Below are positions 1 through 15,620 of a DNA stretch of 64,000 nt, piece after piece; positions within the stretch are counted from its first letter, which is position 1; the number at the start of each line of letters is the position of its first letter. Origin of the DNA: Bosea sp. NBC_00550. GTDB taxonomy: Bacteria > Pseudomonadota > Alphaproteobacteria > Rhizobiales > Beijerinckiaceae. The DNA lies in assembly GCF_026020075.1 (NCBI RefSeq), contig NZ_CP102773.1, positions 516,663-580,662 on the forward strand, in the 5' to 3' direction. Position numbers and translations under genes: made by a program. Below the pieces are notes generated by a model that was not told where the DNA came from, made no database searches, and saw only the letters and a program-made list of their open reading frames with translations.

Positions 1-1535
1 CGAGAGGCCCGAATTCTTCGCGCCAGCTCTGCGCCGGTCATCCCAGGCATCGAATGATCCGTGATGACGAGGTCGATGCGCTCATTCTCCAACAACGCGT
101 CCAAGGCCTTAGCGCCCGAGTTCACCTCAACGACCGTATGACCGAGATCCTCCAGCATTGCTGCCGTACCCATGCTCACCAACGGGTCGTCGTCGACCAG
201 GAGAATGACGCGGGAAGCCGACGGCTGCTCCAGCGGGCGAGCCGCCTCTTCGGCCTTCGCAAGCGATGCGGACGTCTCAGCCTCACTTGCAACGGGTAGC
301 CACAAAGTTGCGCTTGTCCCCATACCGACACGGCTCGACAGCGCCAGCATGCCTCCCGACTGTGCGGCCAAGCCTTTGATCATCGAGAGGCCGAGCCCCG
401 TACCCTTGCCGGGCCCTTTGGTGGTGAAGAACGGGTCCGCTGCCTTCTGCAGAGTTAGCTCGTCCATGCCGGAACCGGTGTCGCTGACCCGGATGCAGAC
501 ATAGGGTCCAGGCGCGAGTTCCGTTTGCGGATTGTCGGATGAGACGACCGAGGCTTCGGCGGTGATCGTTAGCTTACCTCCGTTCGGCATCGCGTCGCGC
601 GCATTGACGACGAGATTGAGCAGGGCGAGTTCCAGTTGGTTGGCATCGACGAGCACTAAAGGCAGCGCCTTGGGCAACTCCCGGACGAACTCGATCCCAG
701 GGCCGATCGCTCGTTGCAGCAAATCCCCCGTGCCGACCACGATGGCGGGAATGTCGATTGCCTGGGGCTTCAGCTCCTGGCGCCGTGCGAAGGCGAGCAG
801 GCGCTGCGTCAGAGCAGCGCCTCGGTCGAGGGCCTGGATCGCATTGTTGAAGAGCTTGTCTATGCGCTCTTCATGCGGCAGCCGCTTTTGGAGCAGATGG
901 AGGCTGCCGAGCGCCGCCATCAGGAGATTATTGAAATCGTGCGCGACGCCACCGGTGAGTTGCCCGATGGTGTCGAGCTTCTGAGCCTCGAACAATTGGG
1001 CCAGCGCTTCTTCCCGTTCGCGGGTGCGCTCTTCGATGCGGCTCTCCAATTGTTCGTTCAATGACTGCAGTTCCGCGGACGACGCTTCCAGCTGTGCGGT
1101 CCGCTCTGCCACGCGTCGTTCCAACTCGGTATTGAGGCGCTCGAGCTGCCGGTTCGTCCGGTAGAGCTCGGTGAAGACCTTGACCTTCGCACGCAGAACC
1201 TCCGGCACCACCGGCACGGAGACATAATCCACCGCGCCGGCTTCGTACCCGCGCAACCGGTCCGGCTCAGCCATCATCACCGCCGAGACGAAGATGATCG
1301 GAGTTTTCTGGAAACGAGGGTGCTCGCGGATCATCGCCACGAGTTCGAAGCCATCCTGATCCGGCATACAGACATCGACCAAGATGACGGCCATGTCGTT
1401 GCGGAGAAGATGTTCAAGAGCTTCGCGGCCGGAGTGCGCCTTGATCAGATTCTCGCCCAGCTGCCCGAGGATGACCTCATAGCTGAGCAGCTTCGCCGGT
1501 TGGTCATCGACCAGGAGAATGTTTACCGGATCCAT
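1..1535 (-). CDS. Response regulator/hybrid sensor histidine kinase (3' end outside window)
   Basis: Soluble phosphorelay kinase. The visible order is an N-terminal receiver (residues 1-125, acidic pocket D10/D11, phospho-acceptor D54), a long coiled coil rich in Glu and Arg (125-185), a HisKA region with the H-box GGVAHDFNNLL (H199), an HATPase domain with NARDAMP and GKGTGLGLS boxes, and a second receiver cut by the window edge (LLVDDDP, then ITDHSMPGMTG). No membrane segment is seen, so the input probably comes through the N-terminal receiver. The conserved receiver Lys is replaced in VDYVSVPV (usually KP). The ATG at 1535 follows AGGGGG at good spacing and lies 10 nt after the stop of the upstream HAMP-repeat kinase, so the two are almost certainly co-transcribed and may form one relay. 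The C-terminus is not visible. Confidence 0.9.
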   Translation of the reverse strand, partial: MDPVNILLVDDQPAKLLSYEVILGQLGENLIKAHSGREALEHLLRNDMAVILVDVCMPDQDGFELVAMIREHPRFQKTPIIFVSAVMMAEPDRLRGYEAGAVDYVSVPVVPEVLRAKVKVFTELYRTNRQLERLNTELERRVAERTAQLEASSAELQSLNEQLESRIEERTREREEALAQLFEAQKLDTIGQLTGGVAHDFNNLLMAALGSLHLLQKRLPHEERIDKLFNNAIQALDRGAALTQRLLAFARRQELKPQAIDIPAIVVGTGDLLQRAIGPGIEFVRELPKALPLVLVDANQLELALLNLVVNARDAMPNGGKLTITAEASVVSSDNPQTELAPGPYVCIRVSDTGSGMDELTLQKAADPFFTTKGPGKGTGLGLSMIKGLAAQSGGMLALSSRVGMGTSATLWLPVASEAETSASLAKAEEAARPLEQPSASRVILLVDDDPLVSMGTAAMLEDLGHTVVEVNSGAKALDALLENERIDLVITDHSMPGMTGAELARRIRAS

Positions 1536-1545
1536 GGGAGCCCCC

Positions 1546-7056
<5,511 letters not shown>

Positions 7057-7062
7057 GGACAT

Positions 7063-8083
7063 AGCTCCGAATGGCGGCCTTGCTTAAGGGCAGGTTCAAT
7101 TCGTCGAATGGCTGTCGTTCACGGGGAGGCGGCGATCACAACCCGCCGTCTCTTTTCCACAATGCTAAGCGATGCCGTGGCAACCAGGTCTGATTGTCCT
7201 TAGGCAGAAGTACCGCCGGGACGCGCGTTAATCCAAACGCATTTGACAGCGGGGGCGCGCCAGATTTCGGTCAATCCTAACGCGACGGTCGCTTCGGGCT
7301 CAATCGGGGCCGGCCCTATACGAGGATGTCGGGCAAGTCGCGCGCGGCGCAGGCTGCCCTATCGCGGCAGGCGCTGCGATATATCGGGGATGATGGGACT
7401 TTGCATCCACTCGGCCAAAAGCGTTTTCATTTTAACCCCCTCGATTTGGCTTGCGCCGACACGCCAAACTCTGCGGGCCATTGAAAGTTCCGCGGCTCCC
7501 GTTTCGAAGGTCGCCGGGCATTTACCATTATAAGCGCCTCTGATCTGCACCGTCGCCATTTAACTAAGCCGTTCGCGTTTGATGATCGATGTGCCCTCGA
7601 TGAGATCGTGCAGACGCACGTGACACGAAGGCGGCGCGGCGCCTGTTGAGGCCCATTGTCCAGAAGCAGGGCTGTGCCCTCGTCGGATAGCCACCTCCGA
7701 TGCCGCCGTCCTGCGGCAAGATCCTGCCGGCGATCGAGCATCGCGCAAAAGCGCCTCAACAACCGCGCTGAGAACTCACACCTGCCGCTGCGAAAGCCAA
7801 ATGGACGATGCGGGACCCGATCTCCGGGGAGCCTGCAACGCTTCGTCTCTGTCTTCTCCGCCGTCCGGAATCTGTTCGTCCCGCCTCTCTCTCGTCGCTC
7901 CGCCCTCGACAACCATCTGCATCGTCCGCCCGCGATGGCGTACTAGAAGCGGTCGCCGATGTCGCTTCTTGACCCGCTCTGCGTTCGAACCCAAGCGGAG
8001 ATATATGGCAGAGGAGCGCACAGGACTTAGCTCGGGCGCTCGATGGTTTTTCCGCGACCCCGAAAGTGTGTAACGAGGAGGAA
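7063..8083. other. Intergenic region, no convincing gene
   Basis: About 1 kb between the kinase operon and the M20 peptidase, presumably holding the kinase promoter. The only candidate is a tiny minus-strand frame of 23 codons with its ATG at 7427-7429 (MKTLLAEWMQS...), preceded by GAGGGGG at good spacing. It could be a small protein or leader peptide but has no recognisable family. Other frames are Arg/Ser-rich shadows. Confidence 0.4.
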
Positions 8084-9736
8084 CTATCGCACAAATCGTC
8101 GGACGATCTCCCATAGGAACCTTGGTAGCTCCTCGAACGCGTAGGGCGCGTTGACCCGCTCCAGCCTTTGATGAAACTCCCGTCCCCAAGGCCCAATGTT
8201 CACCACTGGGAACGACAGTACATCGTCCCTCGCTCTATCGACGAGTGATTCGACCGGCGTGTTGGCCGCGATCAATGCACGATCGGCCTCGGACGGCCGG
8301 TGTCCGAAGAAGCTCATGTCCGAGATGCCGGTGAAGTACTCGCGGTACTTAATCGCGGAGTACCCCATTTTTTCCTGAGCCAGTCGTGCGGCTTCAATTG
8401 CGGCGGCAAAGTCGGAGTGGTCGCCCAGTGTCGTTACATGGGTGGCGGGATAAACGAGGCTACTGAGGCCGTAGATAACGGCGGGGCCGACCAGACCGGC
8501 TTCCGTGATCATCGCACCGACCACCGCACGGGTTTGAGCCAAGGGATCGTCTGAGTCGATCCAGGTTTGCTCCACATTTCGAACCCTGGACAAGGCATCG
8601 GCGCCGCCAACGTGTTCGACCCTCCGCCGCAGCTCCGCGACCGAAACGAACGAGGCACTCGGCACCGGCGGAGTTTCGTGCATTGCGAGCATCGCTGCAT
8701 AGCTACGTGCCCGGCAATTGAAACTCTCGATCGCGTCGGCAGCGGCGATGCGAACGTTTTGTTCGAAGAGGCCGAGGAGTTCCACCGCAGTCCAACTATG
8801 AGAAAGCCAGTTGAAACCGAGCCAGACTCGCTCCGGCGTCGTGACCTCGTAACCCCCGCGCAAATCCTTGGCCTCAAGGCAGATCGGTGGCGGGGACACT
8901 TCCCCGTCGGCCCTGTCGCAAAGCGTGGGGTTCGCCTCCACGGCCTTGACGATCGCGGAAGCGATCAACTGAGCGCTGATGCCTTCGAAGGGGTAGCTCG
9001 CATGCGAGGAATGCCCGATGATCAGCGCAAACGGCAGCGCCTTGCCGATCGTCCCGCGGTATATCGCGCGACCTTCCTCGCCGTCTCCCTGATCGCTCGT
9101 CGCATCAAGGTTGATGCCCGCCTGGATGTCGAGCCCAAACTCGCGCGCAATGCCGGGCAGAGCATCCCGAAGGCTCCGCATCCCCCTCGAACCCCTCTCC
9201 TCATCAGGCGTCGCGATGAGAATGAGATTGCCTGGCCTATCTGGCTCGGTGGCAAAGGCTTCTAGGACGGCAATTCCAGCCGCGATCCCGCTCTTCATAT
9301 CGAGCAGGCCCCGACCAGGTAGGAACTCACCGCTATTCAGATCCTCCAAGGCACGTTGCTCGGCGGCGTTCAAGGGCCTGCTCTGGAGATCGGCGAACAA
9401 GGCCTGCAGCAGCTCATCGGGCTTGAAGGCAAGTGGGGCGAGTTCGCGATAGTTCGCTATTGAAACCACATCGTAGTGTCCTGCCAGCGCCAGCGTCCGG
9501 GCCCCCTGCCCCCGCACGATTGCCACGACACTTTGGGTAATGGGGTCTCCGTGACTGTCGACAAGGCGAATCTGATCAGGGTGATCGCGGAAGTAGGGTA
9601 TTTCGCCAAGCAGTTCCGCGAGCTTCGCTCCGAACTCTGCCTCACCGGTAGTTCCGGTTTCGCTACCCCACCCAACCAGGGAGCACGAAAGCTCCCGAAC
9701 GCGACGCCCGAATTCCGGCTTCAGCTGTGGTTCCAT
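8084..9736 (-). CDS. M20-family metallopeptidase, RocB-like
   Basis: 550 residues of the M20/RocB group (annotated 'arginine utilization protein RocB' in Bacillus; the true substrate is uncertain). Zinc-site motifs are in order: LALAGHYDVV (H87, D89), GRGLLDMKSG (D146) and the TPDEERGS pair (E179/E180), then a lid region and a C-terminal half with conserved His (VTTLGDHSDF). No signal peptide is seen, so it is cytosolic. The likely role is hydrolysis of an amide or N-acyl bond of a small amino-acid derivative. The gene is divergent from the Lrp/AsnC regulator at 9868, which is the natural candidate for its control. The start ATG has only a weak Shine-Dalgarno sequence. Confidence 0.85.
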   Translation of the reverse strand: MEPQLKPEFGRRVRELSCSLVGWGSETGTTGEAEFGAKLAELLGEIPYFRDHPDQIRLVDSHGDPITQSVVAIVRGQGARTLALAGHYDVVSIANYRELAPLAFKPDELLQALFADLQSRPLNAAEQRALEDLNSGEFLPGRGLLDMKSGIAAGIAVLEAFATEPDRPGNLILIATPDEERGSRGMRSLRDALPGIAREFGLDIQAGINLDATSDQGDGEEGRAIYRGTIGKALPFALIIGHSSHASYPFEGISAQLIASAIVKAVEANPTLCDRADGEVSPPPICLEAKDLRGGYEVTTPERVWLGFNWLSHSWTAVELLGLFEQNVRIAAADAIESFNCRARSYAAMLAMHETPPVPSASFVSVAELRRRVEHVGGADALSRVRNVEQTWIDSDDPLAQTRAVVGAMITEAGLVGPAVIYGLSSLVYPATHVTTLGDHSDFAAAIEAARLAQEKMGYSAIKYREYFTGISDMSFFGHRPSEADRALIAANTPVESLVDRARDDVLSFPVVNIGPWGREFHQRLERVNAPYAFEELPRFLWEIVRRFVR

Positions 9737-9867
9737 CGCGACGTTCCAAATGTACTGAGGGCGGCCCGAAGATAGGCGACCTCATGATCCGCATGAACGG
9801 CCTGCCGGGCCGATTTGAAGCTGATACTGTCGGATTCGTCAGCTTACGTGTCAGAATCGGTAGCTCA

Positions 9868-10284
9868 ATGGACGACCTCGACTATCGGCTGATCGCCGAA
9901 CTTCGCGTCAATGCCCGGTCCACGGTTCCGACGTTGGCCAAGCTTCTGCGCGTCGCCCGCGGCACCGTTCAAACCCGGATGGATCGCTTGATCGCAAACG
10001 GGACCATTGCGGGATTCACGGTTCGGATGAAGGAGATCGAATCAACCGATCGGATACGCGGCATAATGATGATCGAGCTAGAAGGGCGGAACGTTAAGAA
10101 GACCGTAGCGGCGTTGAGGCTTAACCCCGGATTTGCCGGTCTCCACACGACAAATGGTCTCTGGGACCTGATTGCCGAAATCGAGGTCGCGGACATGCCC
10201 GCATTCAATCGGCTAGTGAGCGGCATCAGGATTATGGACGGCATCTCCAAGTCCGAGACACATATCCTCCTGGGCCCGGCGTAG
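9868..10284 (+). CDS. Lrp/AsnC family transcriptional regulator
   Basis: 138 residues. The N-terminal winged helix-turn-helix begins MDDLDYRLIAELRVNARSTV, the classic Lrp opening, with recognition helix around residues 20-45 (LAKLLRVARGTVQTRMDRL). A RAM/ACT-like ligand domain follows (60-138), including GLWDLIAEIEV. The frame is open upstream to ATG 9784, but the ATG at 9868 matches the normal Lrp N-terminus. It is divergent from the M20 peptidase, the usual arrangement for an AsnC-type regulator of an amino-acid catabolic gene. The effector is unknown. Confidence 0.88.
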   Translation: MDDLDYRLIAELRVNARSTVPTLAKLLRVARGTVQTRMDRLIANGTIAGFTVRMKEIESTDRIRGIMMIELEGRNVKKTVAALRLNPGFAGLHTTNGLWDLIAEIEVADMPAFNRLVSGIRIMDGISKSETHILLGPA

Positions 10285-10863
10285 CCGAGCTTCGAGCGCT
10301 CAATCCGATGCTTGGAACGGGAGCGACGGGTGTGGCGCCTGTTCTTGGTGCTTGGCGACCGTGAGCCCGGCGCGGCGACCCCTGGAGACCAGGCAGCCAG
10401 CTCAGGAACTCCTTCGCCACGGTCCCCTTGGTGTCTCGCAGCGACCAGGCTCCCATGGCAAGGAATTCGAAGTCCAATCGGCCCAATGGCTCCCACGGCG
10501 CCACCCAGCTCCCTTCAGTCATCATCACGAGCTACAACCTCGAGGCCCGGGACAAGAAGACTTCGTCGGCGATCGGGCGCGGCGCGGCGCCATATTCGAC
10601 CATCTTGAGGAATTGCGGGAGGCTCTGCGCGAGACGGGCGAGGACCCGATCGACGTACCGAGTGAGGAGCTGAAGAAAAAGGATCTCGACGCACTGCTGG
10701 CCGGAGATGATGCCGAGGCGGCAGCGCTGCAGCTACGAGAACCGATCTCGGCCATCCAACCGACCCCAGGAGCCGATCCGATAATCAGGTAGAGGCGGAG
10801 TCAGAACCGTTCGAACATATTCCATCCGGGGACGTTGGACGCAGATCACTGCCGAGGTCTCCC
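10285..10863. other. Intergenic region with possible decayed coding sequence
   Basis: No intact gene. The plus-strand stretch 10530-10790 reads as plausible protein (HLEELREALRETGEDP, then SEELKKKDLDALLAGDD) but has no good start of its own. An ATG at 10457 in another frame (MARNSKSNRPNG...) leads into the same area, which would fit a frameshifted small gene. I cannot name the family. The promoter of the FAD-Rieske gene should lie near the end. Confidence 0.35.
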
Positions 10864-12387
10864 ATGAATGCGAAACGTGAACGAAGCCGTTCGGTCTGGA
10901 TGGATGTAAAGGTAGCACCCGACGCCCGGCGCCTTCAGGCGGACCACGCGGCAGACGTGGCGGTAGTCGGCGCAGGCATCGCGGGCCTGTCCATCGCTTA
11001 TGAACTTGCAGTGCGCGGTCTATCCGTCGTCGTGCTTGATCGAGGTGCGATCGCCGGCGGCATGACATCCCGCACCACTGCCCATCTTGCGCCCATTTGC
11101 GACGATTCCCTGAGCGAGTTGCTATCGATGCGCGGGCAGGAGCTGGCGAAGGGATTTCACGCAAGCCAGAGTGCCGCCGTTGATCGGATCGAGTCTATCC
11201 AAAAAGAGCTTCAGATAGACTGCGAGTTTAGGCGTCTCGACGGAATCCTTTTCCTGGATCCGGAAAGCGACGAGAGCGTCCTCGACGACGAGGTTTCCGC
11301 GGCGATGGACATCGGGGTCACCGTCGAACGCGGAAAAGGTCTGCCCTTGCGGACACTCGACGAGCGCCCGTTCCTACGCTACCCGGCTCAGGCGACTTTT
11401 CATCCGCTTAAGTATCTCCGAGGCGTGGCGGATGCGCTCACCAAGAAAGGCGCGCGCCTCCATGCCAACACCGCAGTTATCGAGGTGAAGGAGGGGGATG
11501 ACCACGTCGAGCTAAAGTTGGAGTCAGGTCACACTGTGACGGTCGGGCATGCCGTTATTGCGACGAATTCTCCCATCCATGATCTCGTCGCCCTTCACAC
11601 CAAGCAGGCGCCCTATCGGACCTACGCCATGGGCTTCGAAATCGAGGCGGGGAAGCTGAACGACGCGCTCTACTGGGATACGCAAGATCCCTATCACTAT
11701 GTCCGCCTGACGCCTGGCGAAGACGGCAAGGACATCCTCATCGTCGGTGGCGAGGATCACAAGACGGGCGAGGCTGACGATGCCGATGCGCGTTTCGCCG
11801 CCCTCACCTCCTGGATCAAGACCCTCGTCCCGGATCTCGGTCCGGAACGCTATCGCTGGTCGGGGCAGGTCATGGATACGCTCGATTATTGCGGCTTCAT
11901 CGGACGCGAGGCCGGCAGCGAACGTGTCCTGGTCTCCGCCGGCGACTCCGGGCAAGGCATCACCCACGGCGTGGTTGCCGGCCTGCTCATTCCCGACCTC
12001 ATTCTCGGGCGCGAGAATTATTTGACCGCAGTCTACGACCCCAACCGGAAGCCTCTTAAGGCCGCGACGACTTATGTCAGCGAGAACATTACAGCGGTGA
12101 AAAATTTCGCCGAGTACCTCGCTCCCGGCGAGCTGACCTCCATCGACGAGCTCAAGCCTGGTCAAGGCGCGATCGTGAGGCGCGGCCTGAGCAAAATCGC
12201 CGCCTACCGGACCGAGAAGGGCGAGGTCATCGAGAAGTTGGCGGTCTGTACGCACCTTGGCTGCCACCTTCATTGGAACTCGTTCGAAGTCTGCTGGGAT
12301 TGCCCTTGCCACGGATCGCATTTCTCTCCGGACGGGAGCGTATTGAACGCCCCGGCTATCGGACCGCTCTCGGATGTTGATGAATAG
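10864..12387 (+). CDS. FAD-dependent oxidoreductase with C-terminal Rieske 2Fe-2S domain
   Basis: 507 residues. A DadA/glycine-oxidase-like FAD domain starts with the dinucleotide-binding motif VAVVGAGIAGLSIAYELA (about 33-51), followed by a D-amino-acid-oxidase-type substrate domain (YYWDTQDPYHYVRL-like segment near 285). The last 90 residues form a Rieske domain whose ligands are all visible: C462/H464 in CTHLGC and C480/H483 in CPCHGSH. Proteins of this fusion type are widespread but poorly characterised; the Rieske centre probably passes electrons from reduced flavin to an unknown acceptor. No signal peptide is seen. The stop codon lies inside the start of the broken VOC gene, so they were once translationally coupled. 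Confidence 0.9.
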   Translation: MNAKRERSRSVWMDVKVAPDARRLQADHAADVAVVGAGIAGLSIAYELAVRGLSVVVLDRGAIAGGMTSRTTAHLAPICDDSLSELLSMRGQELAKGFHASQSAAVDRIESIQKELQIDCEFRRLDGILFLDPESDESVLDDEVSAAMDIGVTVERGKGLPLRTLDERPFLRYPAQATFHPLKYLRGVADALTKKGARLHANTAVIEVKEGDDHVELKLESGHTVTVGHAVIATNSPIHDLVALHTKQAPYRTYAMGFEIEAGKLNDALYWDTQDPYHYVRLTPGEDGKDILIVGGEDHKTGEADDADARFAALTSWIKTLVPDLGPERYRWSGQVMDTLDYCGFIGREAGSERVLVSAGDSGQGITHGVVAGLLIPDLILGRENYLTAVYDPNRKPLKAATTYVSENITAVKNFAEYLAPGELTSIDELKPGQGAIVRRGLSKIAAYRTEKGEVIEKLAVCTHLGCHLHWNSFEVCWDCPCHGSHFSPDGSVLNAPAIGPLSDVDE

Positions 12388-12679
12388 TCATGATTATCAT
12401 ATCTCGCTTGGAACCAATGTCTTGGCCAGCAGAGAGTTATATGACGCCGTGCTCGAGTGTGTTTGCTTTCTCAGCCTAACGGAAAACGCATACCCCACAG
12501 ATTTTGGCGTATCGAGTCTGCTGGTCAGCTTGGAAACGGGCGCCAACGGCGAGCGGGCGAGCGCAGGAAACAGCGTCCATATCGCTTTCGGCTCAGGGTG
12601 GCCGAAGGTGGGTTGTTCCTTATTTGTGCTTGATCCGGGCGGAAACAAGATCGAGGCGGTCACGCGTCACGGCAAATGA
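12380..12679 (+). pseudogene. VOC (glyoxalase/bleomycin-resistance) protein with internal deletion
   Basis: The N-terminus MNSHDYHISLGTNVLASRELYDAVL and the C-terminus LFVLDPGGNKIEAV are the two ends of a one-module VOC protein. The middle is too short and altered: after NSVHIAF, the usual 30-40 residues ending in a HPDYYAAFV-like strand are missing, giving 99 residues instead of about 125-130. It starts inside the 3' end of the FAD-Rieske gene. The frame stays open, so a residual product is possible, but the fold would lack core strands. I call it a probable pseudogene. Confidence 0.6.
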
Positions 12680-12726
12680 ACCGACGCTGCTATTAGAACC
12701 ACACCATATTCATTCGGGAGTTTACA

Positions 12727-13017
12727 ATGAACACGGCCAACTTGCAGCTTGAAGGCCTAATGCTCTCTGTCGCCGCCCTGTTTGAGGAACTGAAGCGAAA
12801 AGGAGTGCTTGCCGCTTCTGAGATAGAGGCGGCGCTTGCTCGCGCTGAAAACGGTGCGTCCGAGAGGACCACGGAACTCTCCGAGGCCAACGCCGAAGCA
12901 ATCCGCTTTCCGATCCGCTTTCTGAAAGAGGCGCTGCGAGAATCCAACGACGCCTTGGATTATCGCAGCGTCGCCGCAAAGGTGGGTAGAGCGCGGGACG
13001 TCCGTCAAACTCGATAA
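12727..13017 (+). CDS. Small hypothetical protein, helical
   Basis: 96 residues, no cysteine, no membrane segment. It is predicted mainly alpha-helical, with LFEELKRKGVLAASEIEAAL near residues 18-37 and an acidic Ala/Glu-rich middle. The ATG follows GGGAG with a 7-nt gap, which supports a real gene. The family is not recognised. It follows the broken VOC gene on the same strand and may belong to the same transcript. Confidence 0.65.
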   Translation: MNTANLQLEGLMLSVAALFEELKRKGVLAASEIEAALARAENGASERTTELSEANAEAIRFPIRFLKEALRESNDALDYRSVAAKVGRARDVRQTR

Positions 13018-13523
13018 AGACGCGGGGCGCTCGAGACTAGCCGGCATAACGCACTGCTGGGCTTGCAGAGCCGATCCTACGTAGGTGGCCAGATCTAGGC
13101 GCCCTTCCGTTTCTCGCTGCTGCGGAAGGCAGCTCGCCTGTCACGGAAGCGAAATAACGCTGCGACCCCTATCAGCGCCCGGGCAGCGGCCACATTGTCC
13201 ACTCTGACCACGCCGGCCGCCCACAGGCCATGAACTATAAAAACGGCCATCGAGAGCCGACGTTGGCGTAGCCGCGAGTTAAGAGCTGACCAGCAACTTC
13301 GCGAACGCGTATCAGCTCTCGCTCGGTTGCACCGGCTCACCATCTCGGATGATGCAAAGAGCTCAGCCCGCCCGTTGACTGGCGGAGTTGATCAAGAGCG
13401 AAATGCCAAGAGATCACTAGATTGCTATGCCGCCGCCGACGGCCTCGTAGTACCGAGCCCGTCGCTGATTTAGACGTGAACCAAACTCTAGGCGGCTGGC
13501 TGCGGCTCCGACCAAACGAGCAT
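13018..13523. other. Intergenic region, nothing clear
   Basis: About 500 bp between the 96-residue plus-strand gene and the convergent end of the catalase gene. A minus-strand frame at 13095-13343 (inner Met: MAVFIVHGLWAAGVVRVDN...) has no convincing ribosome-binding site or family. I see no other structure. Confidence 0.35.
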
Positions 13524-15620
13524 TTACGCCAGCATGCGGACTTTCGGCTCGCGGCCCCATTGCCGCGTTCGCGCCGGAAGCAGGAACGCCTCCACGGCTT
13601 TGCCCAGCGCGACGATCCCGTCATCCGGCTCGACTCCGGCCTTGTCGAGAAGCGGCTCGGCCTCAACGCTGTAGCCGATCGCCTTGAGATGCCCGAAGGC
13701 GTCCTTGGCGAAATCGACCGCCGCACCTTCTTTCATCAACATCGCGCAACCGTCCTCGGAAAGGATGATCGCCACCGCGTCGAAGAGCACGGAAGGCGAG
13801 CCGGCGAGCTGGCCATCGGCCTTGAGTGTCTTCCCGTCCTTGAGCTTCACGCCGCCGATCTTCGGCGCGACGATCTTGACGGCTCCGCCATCGCCTTCGA
13901 CGGCGGCCTTGACGGCGGCGACGACTGCCCCGTCCGCCCCATCCGAAACCAATATGCCGACAGTCCGCCCCTTCAGAGTCTCAGGGTACTTGCCGACAAT
14001 CCGGAGCGCCAGCGACGGCTCCATGTCGACCGGCGCTATACCCGGCTCGGAAGCCTTTGGCAGGGGCATCGCAAGCCCATCGGCAACGCGCTGCGCTAGG
14101 GTTTCATCGACATTAACGAGATTCGACAGCACGCGATTGCGGACGTGCTCCAGAGTGACCTTCGACAGCTCAAAGACGAGAGCACTCGCCAGATGCGCTT
14201 GCTCGATCTCGCTCTGCGAGCGGAAAAACAATCGGGCATGGCTGTAATGATCTGCGAAGCTCTCTGCGCGCAGACGAACCTTATGCTCCTCGACCGGAAT
14301 CGCACCAGTCCGGAACCCGCCTATCGGGTCCTCGCGAGGGCCGCTAGCCTCGCCGGCCTCGTTGAGGCTGTTGGGCTCGTAGTTTGCCCGGCCGGTGAAG
14401 ACCTGGGTCTGCATATGCCCATCGCGCTGCAGGTTCTGGAAGGGGCAGCCCTTGGCCCTGTTGATCGGAATCTGGTGGAAGTTCACGGTCCCGAGCCGAG
14501 AGAGCTGCGTGTCCTGGTAGGAGAACAGGCGACCTTGCAGCAGCGGGTCTTCCGAGACATCGATACCGGGCGGCATATTTGTCGGCAGGAACGCGGACTG
14601 CTCGGTCTCGGCGAAGAAGTTGTCCGGATTTCGGTTCAGCACCATGCGACCGATGATGCGGATCGGCACCAATTCCTCGGGGATCACCTTAGTTGCGTCA
14701 AGAATGTCGAAGGGCAGAGCATCGGCCTCCTCCTGGCTGAGCAACTGCACGCCGAAGTCCCACTCCGGGAAATCCCCCTTGGCGATGGCCTCATGCAGAT
14801 CGCGGCGATGGTAGTCCGGGTCGGCACCGGCGATCTTCACCGCCTCATCCCAGCAGGTGGATTGGGTCCCGAGCTTGGGGCGCCAGTGGAACTTGACGAA
14901 GGTCGGCGTATTCTTGTCGTTGAGCAGGCGGAACGTGTTGACGCCGAAACCCTCGATCATCCGCAGCGAGCGCGGTATCGCACGGTCCGACATCGCCCAC
15001 ATGACCATGTGGGTCGATTCGGGCATCAGTCCCACGAAGTCCCAGAAAGTGTCGTGGGCGCTGGCTGCCTGAGGGTAGCCGCGGTCGGCCTCCATCTTCA
15101 CCGCATGGATCAGGTCGGGAAACTTGATTGCGTCCTGGATAAAAAAGACGGGAATGTTGTTGCCGACGAGATCCCAATTGCCTTCCTTGGTGTAGAATTT
15201 CACCGCGAAGCCACGGACGTCGCGCGGCGTGTCGACTGAGCCGGCCCCGCCAGCGACCGTCGAGAAGCGCGTGAAGACCTCAGTCCTGACTCCGACTTCG
15301 GTCAGGATTTTGGCACGAGAGAACTCCCCCAACGACTGGGTCAGTTCGAAAAAACCATGGGCGGCCGAACCGCGTGCATGGACAATGCGCTCAGGGATGC
15401 GTTCGTGGTCGAAATGCTGGATCTTCTCACGCAGGACGAAGTCTTCGAGCAACGTTGGACCGCGACCGCCTGCCTTCAGTGAATTCTGGTTGTCGCTGAC
15501 GGGAACGCCATGATTGGTGGTGATCCGGCCGTCCGGCGCGACGGCTGTCTGGTGCAGTTCGCCGCCGTTGCCGATCGAGACTTTGGAATTGGCGGTTTCA
15601 TCGCGGGGAGAGCGGGCCAT
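13524..15620 (-). CDS. katE: Large-subunit catalase HPII-type
   Basis: 698 residues, the normal size of clade-2 (HPII/KatE) heme catalases, which dismutate hydrogen peroxide in the cytoplasm. The distal histidine is in RIVHARGSAAHGFF (H81), the catalytic asparagine in LVGNNIPVFF (N154) and the proximal heme tyrosine in RLFSYQDTQLSRLG. The last 150 residues form the flavodoxin/class I amidotransferase-like domain typical of large catalases (TVGILVSDGADGAVV onward). It stands alone on the minus strand, and its promoter lies in the 15621-16042 gap beside an AT-rich island. KatE-type catalases are usually stationary-phase or general-stress controlled; no sigma-specific promoter was confirmed here. 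Confidence 0.96.
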   Translation of the reverse strand: MARSPRDETANSKVSIGNGGELHQTAVAPDGRITTNHGVPVSDNQNSLKAGGRGPTLLEDFVLREKIQHFDHERIPERIVHARGSAAHGFFELTQSLGEFSRAKILTEVGVRTEVFTRFSTVAGGAGSVDTPRDVRGFAVKFYTKEGNWDLVGNNIPVFFIQDAIKFPDLIHAVKMEADRGYPQAASAHDTFWDFVGLMPESTHMVMWAMSDRAIPRSLRMIEGFGVNTFRLLNDKNTPTFVKFHWRPKLGTQSTCWDEAVKIAGADPDYHRRDLHEAIAKGDFPEWDFGVQLLSQEEADALPFDILDATKVIPEELVPIRIIGRMVLNRNPDNFFAETEQSAFLPTNMPPGIDVSEDPLLQGRLFSYQDTQLSRLGTVNFHQIPINRAKGCPFQNLQRDGHMQTQVFTGRANYEPNSLNEAGEASGPREDPIGGFRTGAIPVEEHKVRLRAESFADHYSHARLFFRSQSEIEQAHLASALVFELSKVTLEHVRNRVLSNLVNVDETLAQRVADGLAMPLPKASEPGIAPVDMEPSLALRIVGKYPETLKGRTVGILVSDGADGAVVAAVKAAVEGDGGAVKIVAPKIGGVKLKDGKTLKADGQLAGSPSVLFDAVAIILSEDGCAMLMKEGAAVDFAKDAFGHLKAIGYSVEAEPLLDKAGVEPDDGIVALGKAVEAFLLPARTRQWGREPKVRMLA

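Noticed and set aside
7427..8196. Overlapping minus-strand frames upstream of the kinase operon
   Set aside because: Low-complexity Arg/Ser composition, no ribosome-binding site and no family.
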